DNA of 64,000 nucleotides from Lampris incognitus (GCF_029633865.1 NC_079214.1:24549873-24613872); one strand, 5' to 3'. Shown: positions 22,447 through 31,685, counted from the stretch's first letter. Translations and numbers: made by a program. The notes: generated by a model not told the origin, from the sequence alone.

Positions 22447-24769
22447 TTGGTTTCTGATGCACAGTCTACTTGTTCTATTCCAAAGGTTGTGAATGTGAAT
22501 ACAAGTTTTTATGTTGGTGATGATGGTGATTGCGTTTTAAAAGGTTTGAAACGCAAGTCTGATTGTCTGTCTGAATCTTTAGGTAAAGATGATGATAACA
22601 ATGTAATAACATCCCTGCTGGAAATATTGGATAATAATGACATGAGCGCAAATGAGCCCCTGGGAGGGGACTATGATGCGACAATGTTTAGTCTCTCTGA
22701 TGGGTCAAATGGTAATTTGGAAAGGTTCAAAACGCCAATTCCCCCATCTGGGTCTCCTTAACAAGGACGAAGCCCCCCCATGGATGCAGGGCATGGCGGG
22801 CGGGGCTTCCCCAGACCCTTTACGCGCAACTTACGCGCGCTACCTGAACAGCAAGGTACAGGAGGCAACGAGACCTCTGTCACGCATGTTACACAGGTGG
22901 AAGGAATTGGTCCCGTCGGCTTCTGTTTTGGATCAGATAGCCCACGGACACCAAATCCTTTTCGAGAACGGTATTGTACCCCCGTACTTGGGAATAGTGC
23001 ATACGGAACCGGGGTCGGTGGCCGAAGCACAAATCCTAGACAACGAACTCACAGAGTTACTCTCGAAAGGGGCAATCACGGGGGTTCCTCCCCTAGAAAG
23101 AGAAGACGGGTTTTACAGCCATTACTTTCTGGTCCCGAAGAAGGATGGGGGCATGCGCCCAATCCTAGATTTGAAACCCTTCAACAAGTATCTAGAGAAG
23201 GTCGGTTTCAAAATGCTACGCACACCGGTTCTGCTGTCAATGGTGACACAGTCCGATTGGCTAACTTCGGTCGACCTAAAAGATGCTTTCTATCATTGTC
23301 CGATTGCGGAAAGACACAGAAAGTATCTTCGGTTCGGTTACCGGGGTCAGTGTTACCAGTACACATGCCTCCCGTTCGGATATCGCCTCTCTCCTCTGAC
23401 ATTCACAAGGTGTGTGAAAGCAGCGCTCGGAGTGTTGATGCGCAAAGGTATGCGCTTGGCATGGTTCCTAGATGACCTGTTGGTGTTGGCCCGGTCGCCG
23501 GAACAAGCAATACTCCATACTCAGGAGTTGATGGAATTCATGGAGTACATGGGTTTCACTATCAACATAAAGAAGAGCGCGCCATGGCCTTCGTGCCAGG
23601 CAACGTATCTGGGTCTGAGTTTGGATACGGTATCCATGCGCGCAACCCTTACGCAAGAGAGATGGCATTCCACCAGGACCACGTTAGCACATTTCGTCCC
23701 GGGGACATATGTCACTTATCGGATGATCAGGAGGCTGCTGGGCCTTCTGGCATCGGCTCACCAAGTTGTTCCTTTAGGTCTGTTGTTCATGAGGAGACTG
23801 CAATTGTGGTTCGCAGTTCACTTCTTGAAATACGGCAACGAACGCCAGTACAACAACCATCTTATCCTGGTCCCGCGCGTGGTAGCGCAGGACCTAGACC
23901 ACTGGGACAGAGCCTGCGTGGACATGTATGGGGTCCCTATGGGCCCCAGGGGACCCGAGGTAACGATTTATACGGATGCGTCCCTCTCGGGTTGGGGGGC
24001 CATCCTTGGCTACAAAACAGTGCGAGGAGTGTGGCCGTCTGGGGAGAAGGTCCACATCAACGCGCGCGAGACAGAGACGATTTGGCTGGCTATCCAGCAT
24101 TTTGCTCAGGATCTCGTAGGCCCTCACATACTGATAATGACAGACAGCATGACGGCCAAGGCCTACATCAACCGCCAAGGCGGTATGAAGTCCAAGCGTT
24201 GCAGAGAGTTGGCCATGCAAATTTGGATTTGGGTCAACAGCAACGCGCTATCAATCAGGGCGCTTCATGTTCCTGGGAAGGACAACGAAGCAGCGGACAT
24301 CCTCTCGAGAGGCGGCCCGCATGCGGACAATTGGAGCCTCCACCCAGCCATAGTGGCTATGATCTGGGAGAGGTTCGGGGTAGCTCAAGTGGATCTGTTC
24401 GCATCGAAACTCAATTACAAGTGCCCTCGTTGGTACTCGATGCTCCCGTCCAACCTAGCGCCGTTGGGGGTCAACGCGCTTGGACTAGATCCATGGCCCG
24501 AGGAGATGCTTTACGCATTCCCCCCGCACAGGTGCCTCCTAGACCTGGTGGTCAAGTTCGAGCGCACAGGGGGTCGGTTAGTTCTCGTGGCCCCGTACGA
24601 ACCGAGCACCCCGTGGTTTCCGCGAATAGTGCCCTGGATAGTAGGCGAGCGGTTCGATGTCCCGGAGTGGGCGGACGCGCTCACGCAAGCAGGAGGGCTG
24701 CTACGGGAGGGCCCCTGGATAGGAGGCTCCCGATTAGCGGCGTGGATGCTTACAAAGCCAGGCTCTTAG
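22447..24769 (+). CDS. DIRS ORF2: reverse transcriptase / RNase H
   Basis: An uninterrupted frame runs from ATG 22652 to TAG 24769 (705 codons). RT motifs: VDLKDAFYHCPI (about residue 206), LPFGYRLSPLTFTRC, and the catalytic WFLDDLLVL (about 270; FLDD in place of YxDD, as in many DIRS). RNase H residues: IYTDAS (about 438), ARETET (about 468), MTDSMTAKAY (about 495) and PGKDNEAADILSR (about 538). A C-terminal segment with DLFASKLN and DPWPEEMLYAFPP (580-625) is typical of DIRS ORFs. The acidic stretch at 22447-22761 is open in a different frame and probably is the true N terminus, fused by a 1 nt shift near 22740. It copies the element RNA and degrades the template. Confidence 0.88.
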
Positions 24770-24771
24770 CT

Positions 24772-25776
24772 ATGGGACTTAGTGCGCAAGTGATTCGTGT
24801 CATCTTAGCGGGGCGTAAAGACTCCACGTATTCCAGGTACCAGGGGTACTGGAATCGATTTGACCAATTTTGCGCTGAACGCGACATGGACCCTTTGTCA
24901 GTAGGGATTGGCCCTATACTGACTTTTGTGGAGGTCTGTAGGAGTGATAGACTATGGTCTTTCTCCTCGGTCAAAGTCTGTGTATCGGCTCTCACGTTCT
25001 TCCGGGGGAAGATCGAGGGTAGCACGGTTTTCACGCACCCGCTCATGACGCAGTACCTGTTGGGTGCCAAGAAGCTCTCAGCTAAGGAGCTTACGAGAGC
25101 TGAAACTTGGGATGCTTCCCTTGTTCTGCGCGCACTAGAGAAAGATCCCTTTGAACCCATGTCTACGGCAGACATGCGTTATGTCTCGGCTAAGCTGGCT
25201 GTGCTCTTGGCACTTACCACCGCAGCGAGGGGTTGTGAGCTCACTGCACTCACCATCAAGGGGATGGTGTTTTCTGGTGATCTGATGGTCACGCTCTTTA
25301 CAGACCCCAGCTTCGTGCCCAAAACTGTGTCTGTCCTGACGAGTAGGGCCCCGGTGGTGATACACGCGTTTCATCCGTCACCGGTGAGTAGGGATGAGAA
25401 ACGCTTGCACCTCTCGTGTCCTGTACGGGCTTTACGCATTTACATGCGGCGCACAGCAGATATTCGTAGGTCTGACAGGCTGCTGTTGACCTACAGAGTG
25501 AGCAAACCAGGTTATGCCCTTTCCACCCAGAGGCTAGCACACTGGCTGGTGGATGGTATTACGGAGGCGTATACCAAAGCGGGTAAAACAGCTCCTAAGC
25601 TGAAGGCGCATTCTACCCGAGGGACTGCTACGTCAATAGCTGTGTTTTCAGGTATCGACTGGGAGGTCATCCGCCAGGCGGCGGTTTGGAGTGGTGAGAC
25701 CACTTTCTTAGGGCATTATTACCGGCACGTTAAGGTGCGGTCGGTTGCCGACGCTGTTCTGGAGCAGGCCTCTTAG
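24772..25776 (+). CDS. DIRS ORF3: tyrosine recombinase (YR)
   Basis: The start is ATG 24772, two bases after the RT/RNase H stop (24767-24769), so stop-restart coupling is possible. The frame is open far upstream (from 23584), but that part overlaps RNase H and is probably not translated. The protein is 334 aa, usual for DIRS. Catalytic residues are in place: Arg in TAARGCEL (about R153), His-x-x-Arg in HSTRGTATS (H280, R283) and the nucleophile in FLGHYYRH (Y316 or Y317). An N-terminal SAM-like DNA-binding part is suggested by STYSRYQGYWNRF (about residue 21). It integrates the circular cDNA without making a target duplication. No stop or frameshift is visible. Confidence 0.92.
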   Translation: MGLSAQVIRVILAGRKDSTYSRYQGYWNRFDQFCAERDMDPLSVGIGPILTFVEVCRSDRLWSFSSVKVCVSALTFFRGKIEGSTVFTHPLMTQYLLGAKKLSAKELTRAETWDASLVLRALEKDPFEPMSTADMRYVSAKLAVLLALTTAARGCELTALTIKGMVFSGDLMVTLFTDPSFVPKTVSVLTSRAPVVIHAFHPSPVSRDEKRLHLSCPVRALRIYMRRTADIRRSDRLLLTYRVSKPGYALSTQRLAHWLVDGITEAYTKAGKTAPKLKAHSTRGTATSIAVFSGIDWEVIRQAAVWSGETTFLGHYYRHVKVRSVADAVLEQAS

Positions 25777-25869
25777 GATGCTCTCATCAGAACGCGTACC
25801 CCTTCCCACCAGGGGTTTGAAGGGTTCATTGGACGGCTAGGGAACGGAGGCACGAATCCTGTCGTTGTT

Positions 25870-25970
25870 CAATGCAATAACCCTCTCAGCCATTTTGGAG
25901 TACGTGAAATGTAACTTTGGGTTCGCGAAGCGAACCCTAGTTATATGAACAACGACAAAATGGCTGAGAA
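25870..25970 (+). repeat. DIRS internal complementary region (ICR)
   Basis: 25870-25915 is the reverse complement of 20360-20405 (left end, one mismatch). 25915-25970 is the reverse complement of 26202-26256 (right end). The two halves are directly joined, so the ICR reads like the complement of a circle junction (right end followed by left end). In the accepted DIRS replication model the ICR templates completion of the termini. Confidence 0.88.
25919..25937. promoter_or_regulatory. 19 bp hairpin in ICR, candidate recombinase site
   Basis: GGGTTCGC-GAA-GCGAACCC is an 8 bp inverted repeat around 3 bases. The same hairpin is at the right terminus (26234-26252). Inverted 8 bp arms next to the crossover point resemble the layout of tyrosine recombinase targets. 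Function is inferred. Confidence 0.45.
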
Positions 25971-26009
25971 TAGAGCCGTTCTCCTCCTACCCGGGCCACA
26001 GGTGTGGTG

Positions 26010-26205
26010 CTCATTTAGTTGGAGATGGTTCGACTTACAAAGAGGAATAGCGCTTCCGGTGGGCGTGCCAATACGGGGTCGGTGGGAGGACAATATGACC
26101 ACAGGGGGTCATATTGTCCGGGATTGGCACGGGGAATGCACCTCCATCGTTTTTCTTTTTTCCAGCGAGCTATTGTGGATGATGTCACAATGCAATAACC
26201 CTCTC
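26010..26205 (-). repeat. DIRS right inverted terminal repeat
   Basis: Complement of 20383-20572, starting 'ctcatttagttgg' and reaching 'caataaccctctcagcc'. It is followed by a right-end extension to 26255 that the left repeat lacks. Confidence 0.88.
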
Positions 26206-26233
26206 AGCCATTTTGTCGTTGTTCATATAACTA

Positions 26234-26252
26234 GGGTTCGCTTCGCGAACCC
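26234..26252. promoter_or_regulatory. 19 bp hairpin at DIRS right terminus
   Basis: GGGTTCGC-TTC-GCGAACCC sits three bases from the inferred right end (CCCAAA) and duplicates the ICR hairpin. Candidate recombinase binding site. Confidence 0.4.
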
Positions 26253-27151
26253 AAAGATATTTGGCATGCTCTGCTGACCACACTAGTCTGCTGAAGACCT
26301 TCCCCTCCGTCTGCAAGGTGTACATCAAGTTAAACACACCCCTTCCTGCCTCAGCGGCATGTGAGAGGCTGTCTAGTATCGCAGGACTTCTATTTAGCCC
26401 CAGCAGAGCCAGGATAGACTCCAGCAATTTTGAAAATCAGCGTCTGCTGAAGCTGAACAGAAGCTTTTACAGCGTTAAATATAAATAATATATAAATAAA
26501 CAAATGAGCTGGCCAGTCAGATTTTATGTAGCCTAATCATATCTTCTGAAGATATTTCAAGTTAAAGGGCTGGTTCACCCTCATTGAACAATTCTTAAAT
26601 AGTTGTCTTACCTTGCATCTTTTATGCAGCTAATGTTATGGAAAATGGCAACTGCGAGTTCAACCCCTATACTGCATTAAGGTGCTTCATTGTGCCGTAT
26701 GGTTGCAAATCTAACAAATTCTTATTTGCTGTGTTCTAATCTTATCACTTATTCACAGTGTTCTGATCTGCAGGATTGTACTACTGCAGAATTTTAATTA
26801 AATCAGGGGGGTGGGGCCTGGACTGTAGAGCTGTATGTTTGTTGTCATTCATATTCAATTAAAGCATTGCATATCACTGCCAGAACAAGTGGTCTACTTA
26901 AATTATGGCTATTCACAGTTAATTTGAATACTTACTTTTTACTTTTGGTACTTAAAGTTTGGTACTTAAAGTGGTGTTTGAATGGGGGACTTTCTACTTT
27001 TACCGGAGTTATTTTTTAATTAGGTATCTATACTGTTACTCAAGTACAGCTTCTGAGTACTTTTACCACCCCTGCTGAACACAACCCACCTTTGATTACA
27101 GACTGTCCAGAGTCGTCCCCCTGTAAAGACATTGGGATTCATACATTTTAC

Positions 27152-27263
27152 TGCACAGTAAAATCCTGAGTGTTAATTTAACTCTGAGAGTGTACAAATG
27201 GACCCGAAAGGATCCATTTGTACACTCTCGGAGTTAAACTGACACTCAGTTTTTTTTACTGTG
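27152..27263. mobile_element. ~112 bp foldback MITE
   Basis: 'cacagtaaaatcctgagtgt' at the left is complementary to 'acactcag...ttttactgtg' at the right. The arms continue through 'gagagtgtacaaatggaccc' and meet around 'gaaa' at about 27210. It is a nearly perfect hairpin with an extra T-run in the right arm. Confidence 0.75.
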
Positions 27264-27384
27264 TGTGAAATCCTTTATATTCAAAACTACTGAGCTTAAA
27301 ACATCTCTGTGGAAACATACACCAAGGCTCTGACTGGCTGATTTAAAACAGGCACATAGTAGCTTTCTGTGGTTATGTTTTCCT

Positions 27385-27446
27385 TTACTGTCGCTTCAGA
27401 TAAAAGCGTTGGCTAAATGACAGTAATGTAATGTAATGTAATGTAC
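27385..27446 (+). mobile_element. retroposon 3' tail with (AATGT)n
   Basis: 'agataaaagcgttggctaaa' followed by four 'gtaat'/'aatgt' units is the usual end of a widespread fish SINE/LINE group. No body is attached upstream that I can recognise. Confidence 0.5.
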
Positions 27447-28150
27447 TGTGTGTATTATGGCATTTTAGGGTAACCAGTGGGTGCGGGAGTGGCTAGCCCT
27501 GGCAGAGCTTTTGTCTGTGCATGTGCAAGTGTATTTGTGTTGTTTTGCTTTATGTATTGCTGTATATTTTTGTTAAGGACCCCCTTGAAAACGAGATGGT
27601 TCATCTCAAGGGGTTTATCCTTCTAATAAATGTCTAATCATTTACAAAGATGCACTCACACAAACATAACATGATTACTTTCTTTTTTTCTCTGCTTTCT
27701 TCTGACACATGCACATGTACGAACACACACATGCACACACATATACACTGTACCTGAAGACAACAGCTGGGCAGTGAGGTGAGACTGCAAGAGGAAAGGC
27801 AGTTATCCTGGTGGGGAAGTGCTGATTACCCTCCCTGCTGGCAATCGCTCCCTTTCTCCCTCCGGATTTAGAGAGGAACATTTGTGCCGAGCAAACGTGA
27901 GGGGACAGGGGGAGGACAGCGGCGGGCAGACTGTTGTGACACCACACACAGCTTTTTCAGGACACGGGCTGTATTTTTGACATGTGTCTACTGACATTAC
28001 CCCTGATGCCAAGCCTTTAACCCCCCACCCCCACCCCTCCCTCCACCCCACTCTAGTCCCCCCCTCTCTCTGGCAAGGGTTGTCTCCTCTCCTCACAGGG
28101 GTAATGGTGTGTGAGACAGGTCGAGAAAGGGTGAGGAAATATGCTGTATA

Positions 28151-28170
28151 TGAGAGAGAGAGAGAGAGAG
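28151..28170 (+). repeat. (GA)n microsatellite
   Basis: Ten GA units. Confidence 0.9.
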
Positions 28171-28796
28171 ACTGAGAATGAGGGTTAAGCACAATGAAAA
28201 GAAGAGCTACACTGCTTTTGTATAAGCGAGTCCCTTCTAGAAATAGTGATTAATGATTTTGTTAGATGCTGCAGGCTGTTGCAGCTGTTTTTGTGCTTGC
28301 CACTCATATCAGAATTAGGTAGTGTGGGAGTATTTGTGAGTCTGTTCGTGCCTGTGTGTTTAATCTGTGCTCAACATTTTTCAGACATGAAAATGGCAGT
28401 GTGCTTTTGAACGTGTTTTTGTAAATATGCAGAAGACGTTGGCCTTTCCTTCTTTCATTGCTTTTTGTACTGCAGAGAAAAACACGTAAGCTCATATTCA
28501 GTGGAGCTCACTTTCAGTTTTGTTTTTACATTGTTATACCTCCAATTTGCATTCCCCCCCCCCTACATGTGGGTGCACAGCCTTGGTGTGAATTTTTGAT
28601 GAGGTCTGCTTAATTCATCAATATTTAAACTTGAATCACGGCACAGATTGTAAACAAAAGGGAGCTCAGGCTTGAGAGTAGGGCTGGGTTGACGATACTA
28701 GCAACAACAAAAAAAAAAGTTAAGAGAGCCATTCCAAGATGAACTTTAATTCCTAGTTGATGAACATATTGATCAAAATTATAATTAAACATTTTC
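28171..28796. other. intergenic, nothing recognised
   Basis: No gene or repeat family recognised. Confidence 0.35.
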
Positions 28797-28800
28797 TTTT

Positions 28801-28848
<48 letters not shown>

Positions 28849-28849
28849 T
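28797..28849 (+). repeat. (TTTC)n microsatellite
   Basis: About 13 units, directly at the A-rich 3' end (minus strand) of the adjoining SINE, from which it probably grew. Confidence 0.96.
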
Positions 28850-29145
28850 TTCTCCCCAATTGTATTCGGCCAATTACCCTACTCCTCCGAGCCGCTCCGG
28901 TCGCTGCTCCAGCTCCACCCCCTCTGCCAATCCGGGGCGGGCTGCAGACTACCACATGCCTCCTCCCATACATGTGGAGTCGCCAGCCGCTTGTCTGTGA
29001 ATGTTCTCATTCATCCAGGTCAGAGCTATCCAAAGGAATTGAATCAAGTGCAACTGGACTACCGGCCGCTTCTTTTCACCTGACAGTGAGGAGTTTTGCC
29101 TGGGGGACGTAGCGTGTTGGAGGCTCACGCTATGCGCTCTTTGCA
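28850..29145 (-). mobile_element. tRNA-derived SINE (type 2), 5' truncated and interrupted
   Basis: Reverse complement of the type 2 body: 'ctccccaattgtattcggcc' at 28852 and 'cctgacagtgaggagttttg' at 29079. About 75 bp of foreign sequence ('gaatgttctcattcatccag' near 29000) is inserted between two copies of 'ccgctt'. Confidence 0.8.
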
Positions 29146-29668
29146 CAATCATTTCCGCATTCTACCTAACACTGCTTGTATGTTTCCGGTCTATCGATGG
29201 CGCTGTTTTACACCCCTTCTTTGCAGGAGCTCCCAAAGCTCAAAGTAACAGATGTCCAGAGAATTTGCCAGCAAACAACACCAACATACACTACCGTTCA
29301 AAAGTTTGGGATCACCCAAACAATTTTGTGTTTTCCATGAAAAGTCACACTTATTCACCACCATATGTTGTGAAATGAATAGAAAATAGAGTCAAGACAT
29401 TGACAAGGTTAGAAATAATGATTTGTATTTGAAATAAGATTTTTTTTACATCAAACTTTGCTTTCGTCAAAGAATCCTCCATTTGCAGCAATTACAGCAT
29501 TGCAGACCTTTGGCATTCTAGCTGTTAATTTGTTGAGGTAATCTGGAGAAATTGCACCCCACGCTTCCAGAAGCAGCTCCCACAAGTTGGATTGGTTGGA
29601 TGGGCACTTCTTTGAGCAGATTGAGTTTCTGGAGCATCACATTTGTGGGGTCAATTAAACGCTCAAAA

Positions 29669-29950
29669 TGGCCAGAAAAAGAGAACTTTCATCTGAAACT
29701 CGACAGTCTATTCTTGTTCTTAGAAATGAAGGCTATTCCATGCGAGAAATTGCTAAGAAATTGAAGATTTCCTACACCGGTGTGTACTACTCCCTTCAGA
29801 GGACAGCACAAACAGGCTCTAACTAGAGTAGAAAAAGAAGTGGGAGGCCGCGTTGCACAACTGAGCAAGAAGATAAGTACATTAGAGTCTCTAGTTTGAG
29901 AAACAGACGCCTCACAGGTCCCCAACTGGCATCTTCATTAAATAGTACCT
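29669..29950 (+). pseudogene. Tc1 transposase N-terminal fragment (left arm + spacer)
   Basis: From ATG 29669 the frame reads MARKRELSSETRQSILVL, then the helix-turn-helix MREIAKKLKISYTGVYYS, a TAG stop at 29824, and on through SGRPRCTTEQEDKYIR and RRLTGPQLASSLNST in the spacer. This is the paired-like DNA-binding part of a Tc1 transposase. The catalytic DDE domain is missing, replaced by the right arm. Confidence 0.85.
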
Positions 29951-30106
29951 GTTAGAGCCTGTTTGTGCTGTCCTCTGACGGGAGTAGTACACACCGGTGT
30001 AGGAAATCTTCAATTTCTTAGCAATTTCTCGCATGGAATAGCCTTCATTTCTAAGAACAAGAATAGACTGTCGAGTTTCAGATGAAAGTTCTCTTTTTCT
30101 GGCCAT
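29951..30106 (-). pseudogene. Tc1 transposase N-terminal fragment (right arm)
   Basis: Mirror copy of the left-arm start: ATG at 30106 on the minus strand, the same MARKRELSSETRQ beginning and helix-turn-helix, running into the spacer. One substitution (Leu/Arg after YYS) differs from the left arm. Confidence 0.85.
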
Positions 30107-30487
30107 TTTGAGCGTTTAATTGACCCCACAAATGTGATGCTCCAGAAACTCAATCTGCTCAAAGAAGTGCCCATCCAACCAATCCAACTTGTGGGAGCTG
30201 CTTCTGGAAGCGTGGGGTGCAATTTCTCCAGATTACCTCAACAAATTAACAGCTAGAATGCCAAAGGTCTGCAATGCTGTAATTGCTGCAAATGGAGGAT
30301 TCTTTGACGAAAGCAAAGTTTGATGTAAAAAAAATCTTATTTCAAATACAAATCATTATTTCTAACCTTGTCAATGTCTTGACTCTATTTTCTATTCATT
30401 TCACAACATATGGTGGTGAATAAGTGTGACTTTTCATGGAAAACACGAAATTGTTTGGGTGATCCCAAACTTTTGAACGGTAGTGTA

Positions 30488-31107
30488 CATCAGACCATTA
30501 ATTAACACTCAATAAAATCATACAGTCACGGAAATCATGTTAATTGTAACAAGTATCCTGTCATCTCATATGTTACTCAAATCAACATTCGGATAGGGTA
30601 TTTGTATGTATAGACTATTTTAACTACCAATGCATCATCGTTAAATATATAGAAACATTGTCAGCGGTCACACAGCATAACTCGTGGATGGAGCACAGGA
30701 TTCCCAATGACAAAAGTAAACAAACATTAGGCTACACTGACGACAGGATTTTTATAATTTCATTAATGTCCAATGTTAATGGTTGATGCCAAACAGTTAG
30801 CTAACGTTAGACTAACAGTTACATACAACTTCGACCTAAAGTTACCTGGTATAGAATCAGATGTCGGCGTAGGAGCCTGCAAACTGCTGTAACCCAAACT
30901 CTCACTCTACACGCAACTCCTGCAATTCCTTTCTCATGTCTTCAGTTTCTTTGTCTTTGTCTTCAACAGATGACAAGGACATGTCCAGTGCAGACGGTTC
31001 AGGGACAGAGCAGTAGTCGTGATCCCTTGTGATATCGTGTTGCTGCTCAGAAGGAACTGGATCTCAGGAGGAACTTTGCTTTCTCCCACACACTGCACCG
31101 TGGTGTC
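30488..31107. other. no recognised feature; possible downstream sequence of the THAP exon
   Basis: On the minus strand, frames near 30900-31080 are partly open and acidic (SVEDKDKETEDMRKELQEL), which could be a coiled-coil stretch downstream of the THAP domain, reachable only by splicing or a frameshift. Uncertain. Confidence 0.3.
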
Positions 31108-31431
31108 TCAATAACCATTCAGTTCAAAAAGCGTCGGTACCGCACCTTTAACAAGCCTTCTTTGACCATCAAGGGTTGTTGGCTCTATGAGCTGATCAGT
31201 GGAGAAGTGTCTGCTACAGACCTTAGTGTGAGAGGTGATGGTGAAATGATCCCGGCGTATGTTTGCCAGCCACTGTCTTCTCAGGTCAGGATGGATTGGA
31301 AAGCCATGGAAACTAAGTATGCCGTTAAACTTGGAGCTAGCCAAACAAAGTGGGACACAGCAATATTCAGAGTATTTATTTTGTTGTTTTTGAAAATGTT
31401 CGGTCTTGGACTTTTTTCTGTGTGGACTCAT
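31108..31431 (-). CDS. THAP-domain protein (exon or remnant)
   Basis: From ATG 31431 (MSPHRKKSK) the minus strand encodes a THAP zinc finger. It shows the C-x4-C pair in CCVPLCLA, Phe/Trp positions in LSFHGFP and RRQWLANIRR, the C-x2-H pair in VCSRHF, and the closing AVPTLF box before a stop at 31108-31110. THAP domains bind DNA and occur in host regulators and in P-element/Kolobok-type transposases. A stop soon after AVPTLF means this is a first exon, a truncated gene or a transposon leftover; I cannot decide which. The opposite-strand ORF (31162-31464) is a shadow. Confidence 0.75.
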   Translation of the reverse strand: MSPHRKKSKTEHFQKQQNKYSEYCCVPLCLASSKFNGILSFHGFPIHPDLRRQWLANIRRDHFTITSHTKVCSRHFSTDQLIEPTTLDGQRRLVKGAVPTLFELNGY

Positions 31432-31685
31432 GATGATGAGCAAACTGTCATGCAAGCTAGCTAGCTCGGCACCAGCGCGATGTAAACAAAGGGAGCTGAA
31501 ACGTACAAGCAGTACTATTTCGAAGCGGATCTACATCACATAGCCTAGCGAATGTAGCGCATTGACGGAAGTGTGTCCGACCCCGGTAAGTGGCGATATG
31601 CCCCCTTTCAGCTGGTTGCGGACCGCAACAACTATGGCTCATGTGCAAAACGCCTAGGCCAGTTCGGGACCGATTGACGCCAGGT

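Larger units (their letters stand above)
20360..26255 (+). mobile_element. DIRS-like tyrosine-recombinase retrotransposon, nearly intact
   Basis: It has the hallmark DIRS set: inverted (not direct) terminal repeats of ~200 bp (20383-20572 and 26010-26205), a Gag-like ORF, an RT/RNase H ORF, a tyrosine recombinase ORF, and an internal complementary region (25870-25970) joining complements of both outer ends. There is no integrase or protease. Base composition is visibly GC-richer than the flanks. It interrupts exon 4 of a hAT transposase, and no target duplication is apparent, as expected for recombinase-mediated insertion. Terminal limits are taken from the internal complementary region: left end GTTAC at 20360, right end CCCAAA at 26255, each uncertain by some bases. 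Confidence 0.92.
19300..26488 (+). pseudogene. hAT transposase remnant (exons 3 and 4), exon 4 split by DIRS insertion
   Basis: Exon 3 (about 19300-19449) encodes DPELIAATILLPKFK, matching DPELIAAAILLPKFK of the first hAT, and ends at a donor GTAAGG. Exon 4 begins after 'tttttcag' at 20227 with LDYISLD and SSDGDDFF, then shifts frame and reaches KELEGY (about 20345). It resumes at about 26256 and continues with LPASAACERLSS, NFENQRLLKLN and a stop at 26486-26488. The splice phase (1 nt + 2 nt) is the same as at the 3/4 junction of the first hAT. Frameshift, insertion and loss of exons 1-2 make it a pseudogene. Confidence 0.8.
19297..27074 (+). mobile_element. second hAT transposon (Tol2/Ac-like), 5' end missing, interrupted by a DIRS element
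   Basis: Transposase exons related to the element at 2637-8022 lie on the plus strand. The 3' end is marked by TACTT/AAGTA-rich sequence (26930-27060) and the terminal repeat ending 'acttttaccacccctg' at 27074, whose complement CAGGGGTGGTAAAAGT is a hAT-type terminus. No matching 5' terminus or BED exon was found, so the left part is lost. A DIRS retrotransposon (20360-26255) is inserted in the last coding exon. Confidence 0.8.
27075..28150. other. intergenic with small repeat pieces
   Basis: Apart from the foldback at 27152 and the tail at 27385, no gene or family was recognised. C-rich stretches at 28021-28070 are low complexity. Confidence 0.35.
29289..30485. mobile_element. Tc1-like element rearranged into a foldback with 535 bp arms
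   Basis: The left arm 29289-29823 and right arm 29951-30485 are each 535 bp and near-identical reverse complements, separated by a 127 bp spacer. Outer ends are CACTACCGTTCAAAAG..., typical of a fish Tc1 family, flanked by TA dinucleotides (29287-29288 and 30486-30487). Each arm holds the Tc1 5' end plus the transposase start; the normal 3' half of the element has been replaced by an inverted copy of the 5' half. Confidence 0.92.

Noticed and set aside
22652..24769. Endogenous retrovirus pol
   Set aside because: There is no protease, integrase, primer binding site or direct LTRs; inverted repeats and a tyrosine recombinase identify DIRS.
23584..24771. Upstream 5' extension of the recombinase ORF as extra coding sequence
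   Set aside because: It overlaps the conserved RNase H frame and looks like a GC-rich shadow; the recombinase domain begins only near 24772.
29552..30222. Two identical 70-codon ORFs on opposite strands
   Set aside because: They are mirror shadows of the Tc1 foldback arms, in a frame different from the transposase.
31162..31464. 100-codon plus-strand ORF
   Set aside because: Antisense shadow of the THAP exon.
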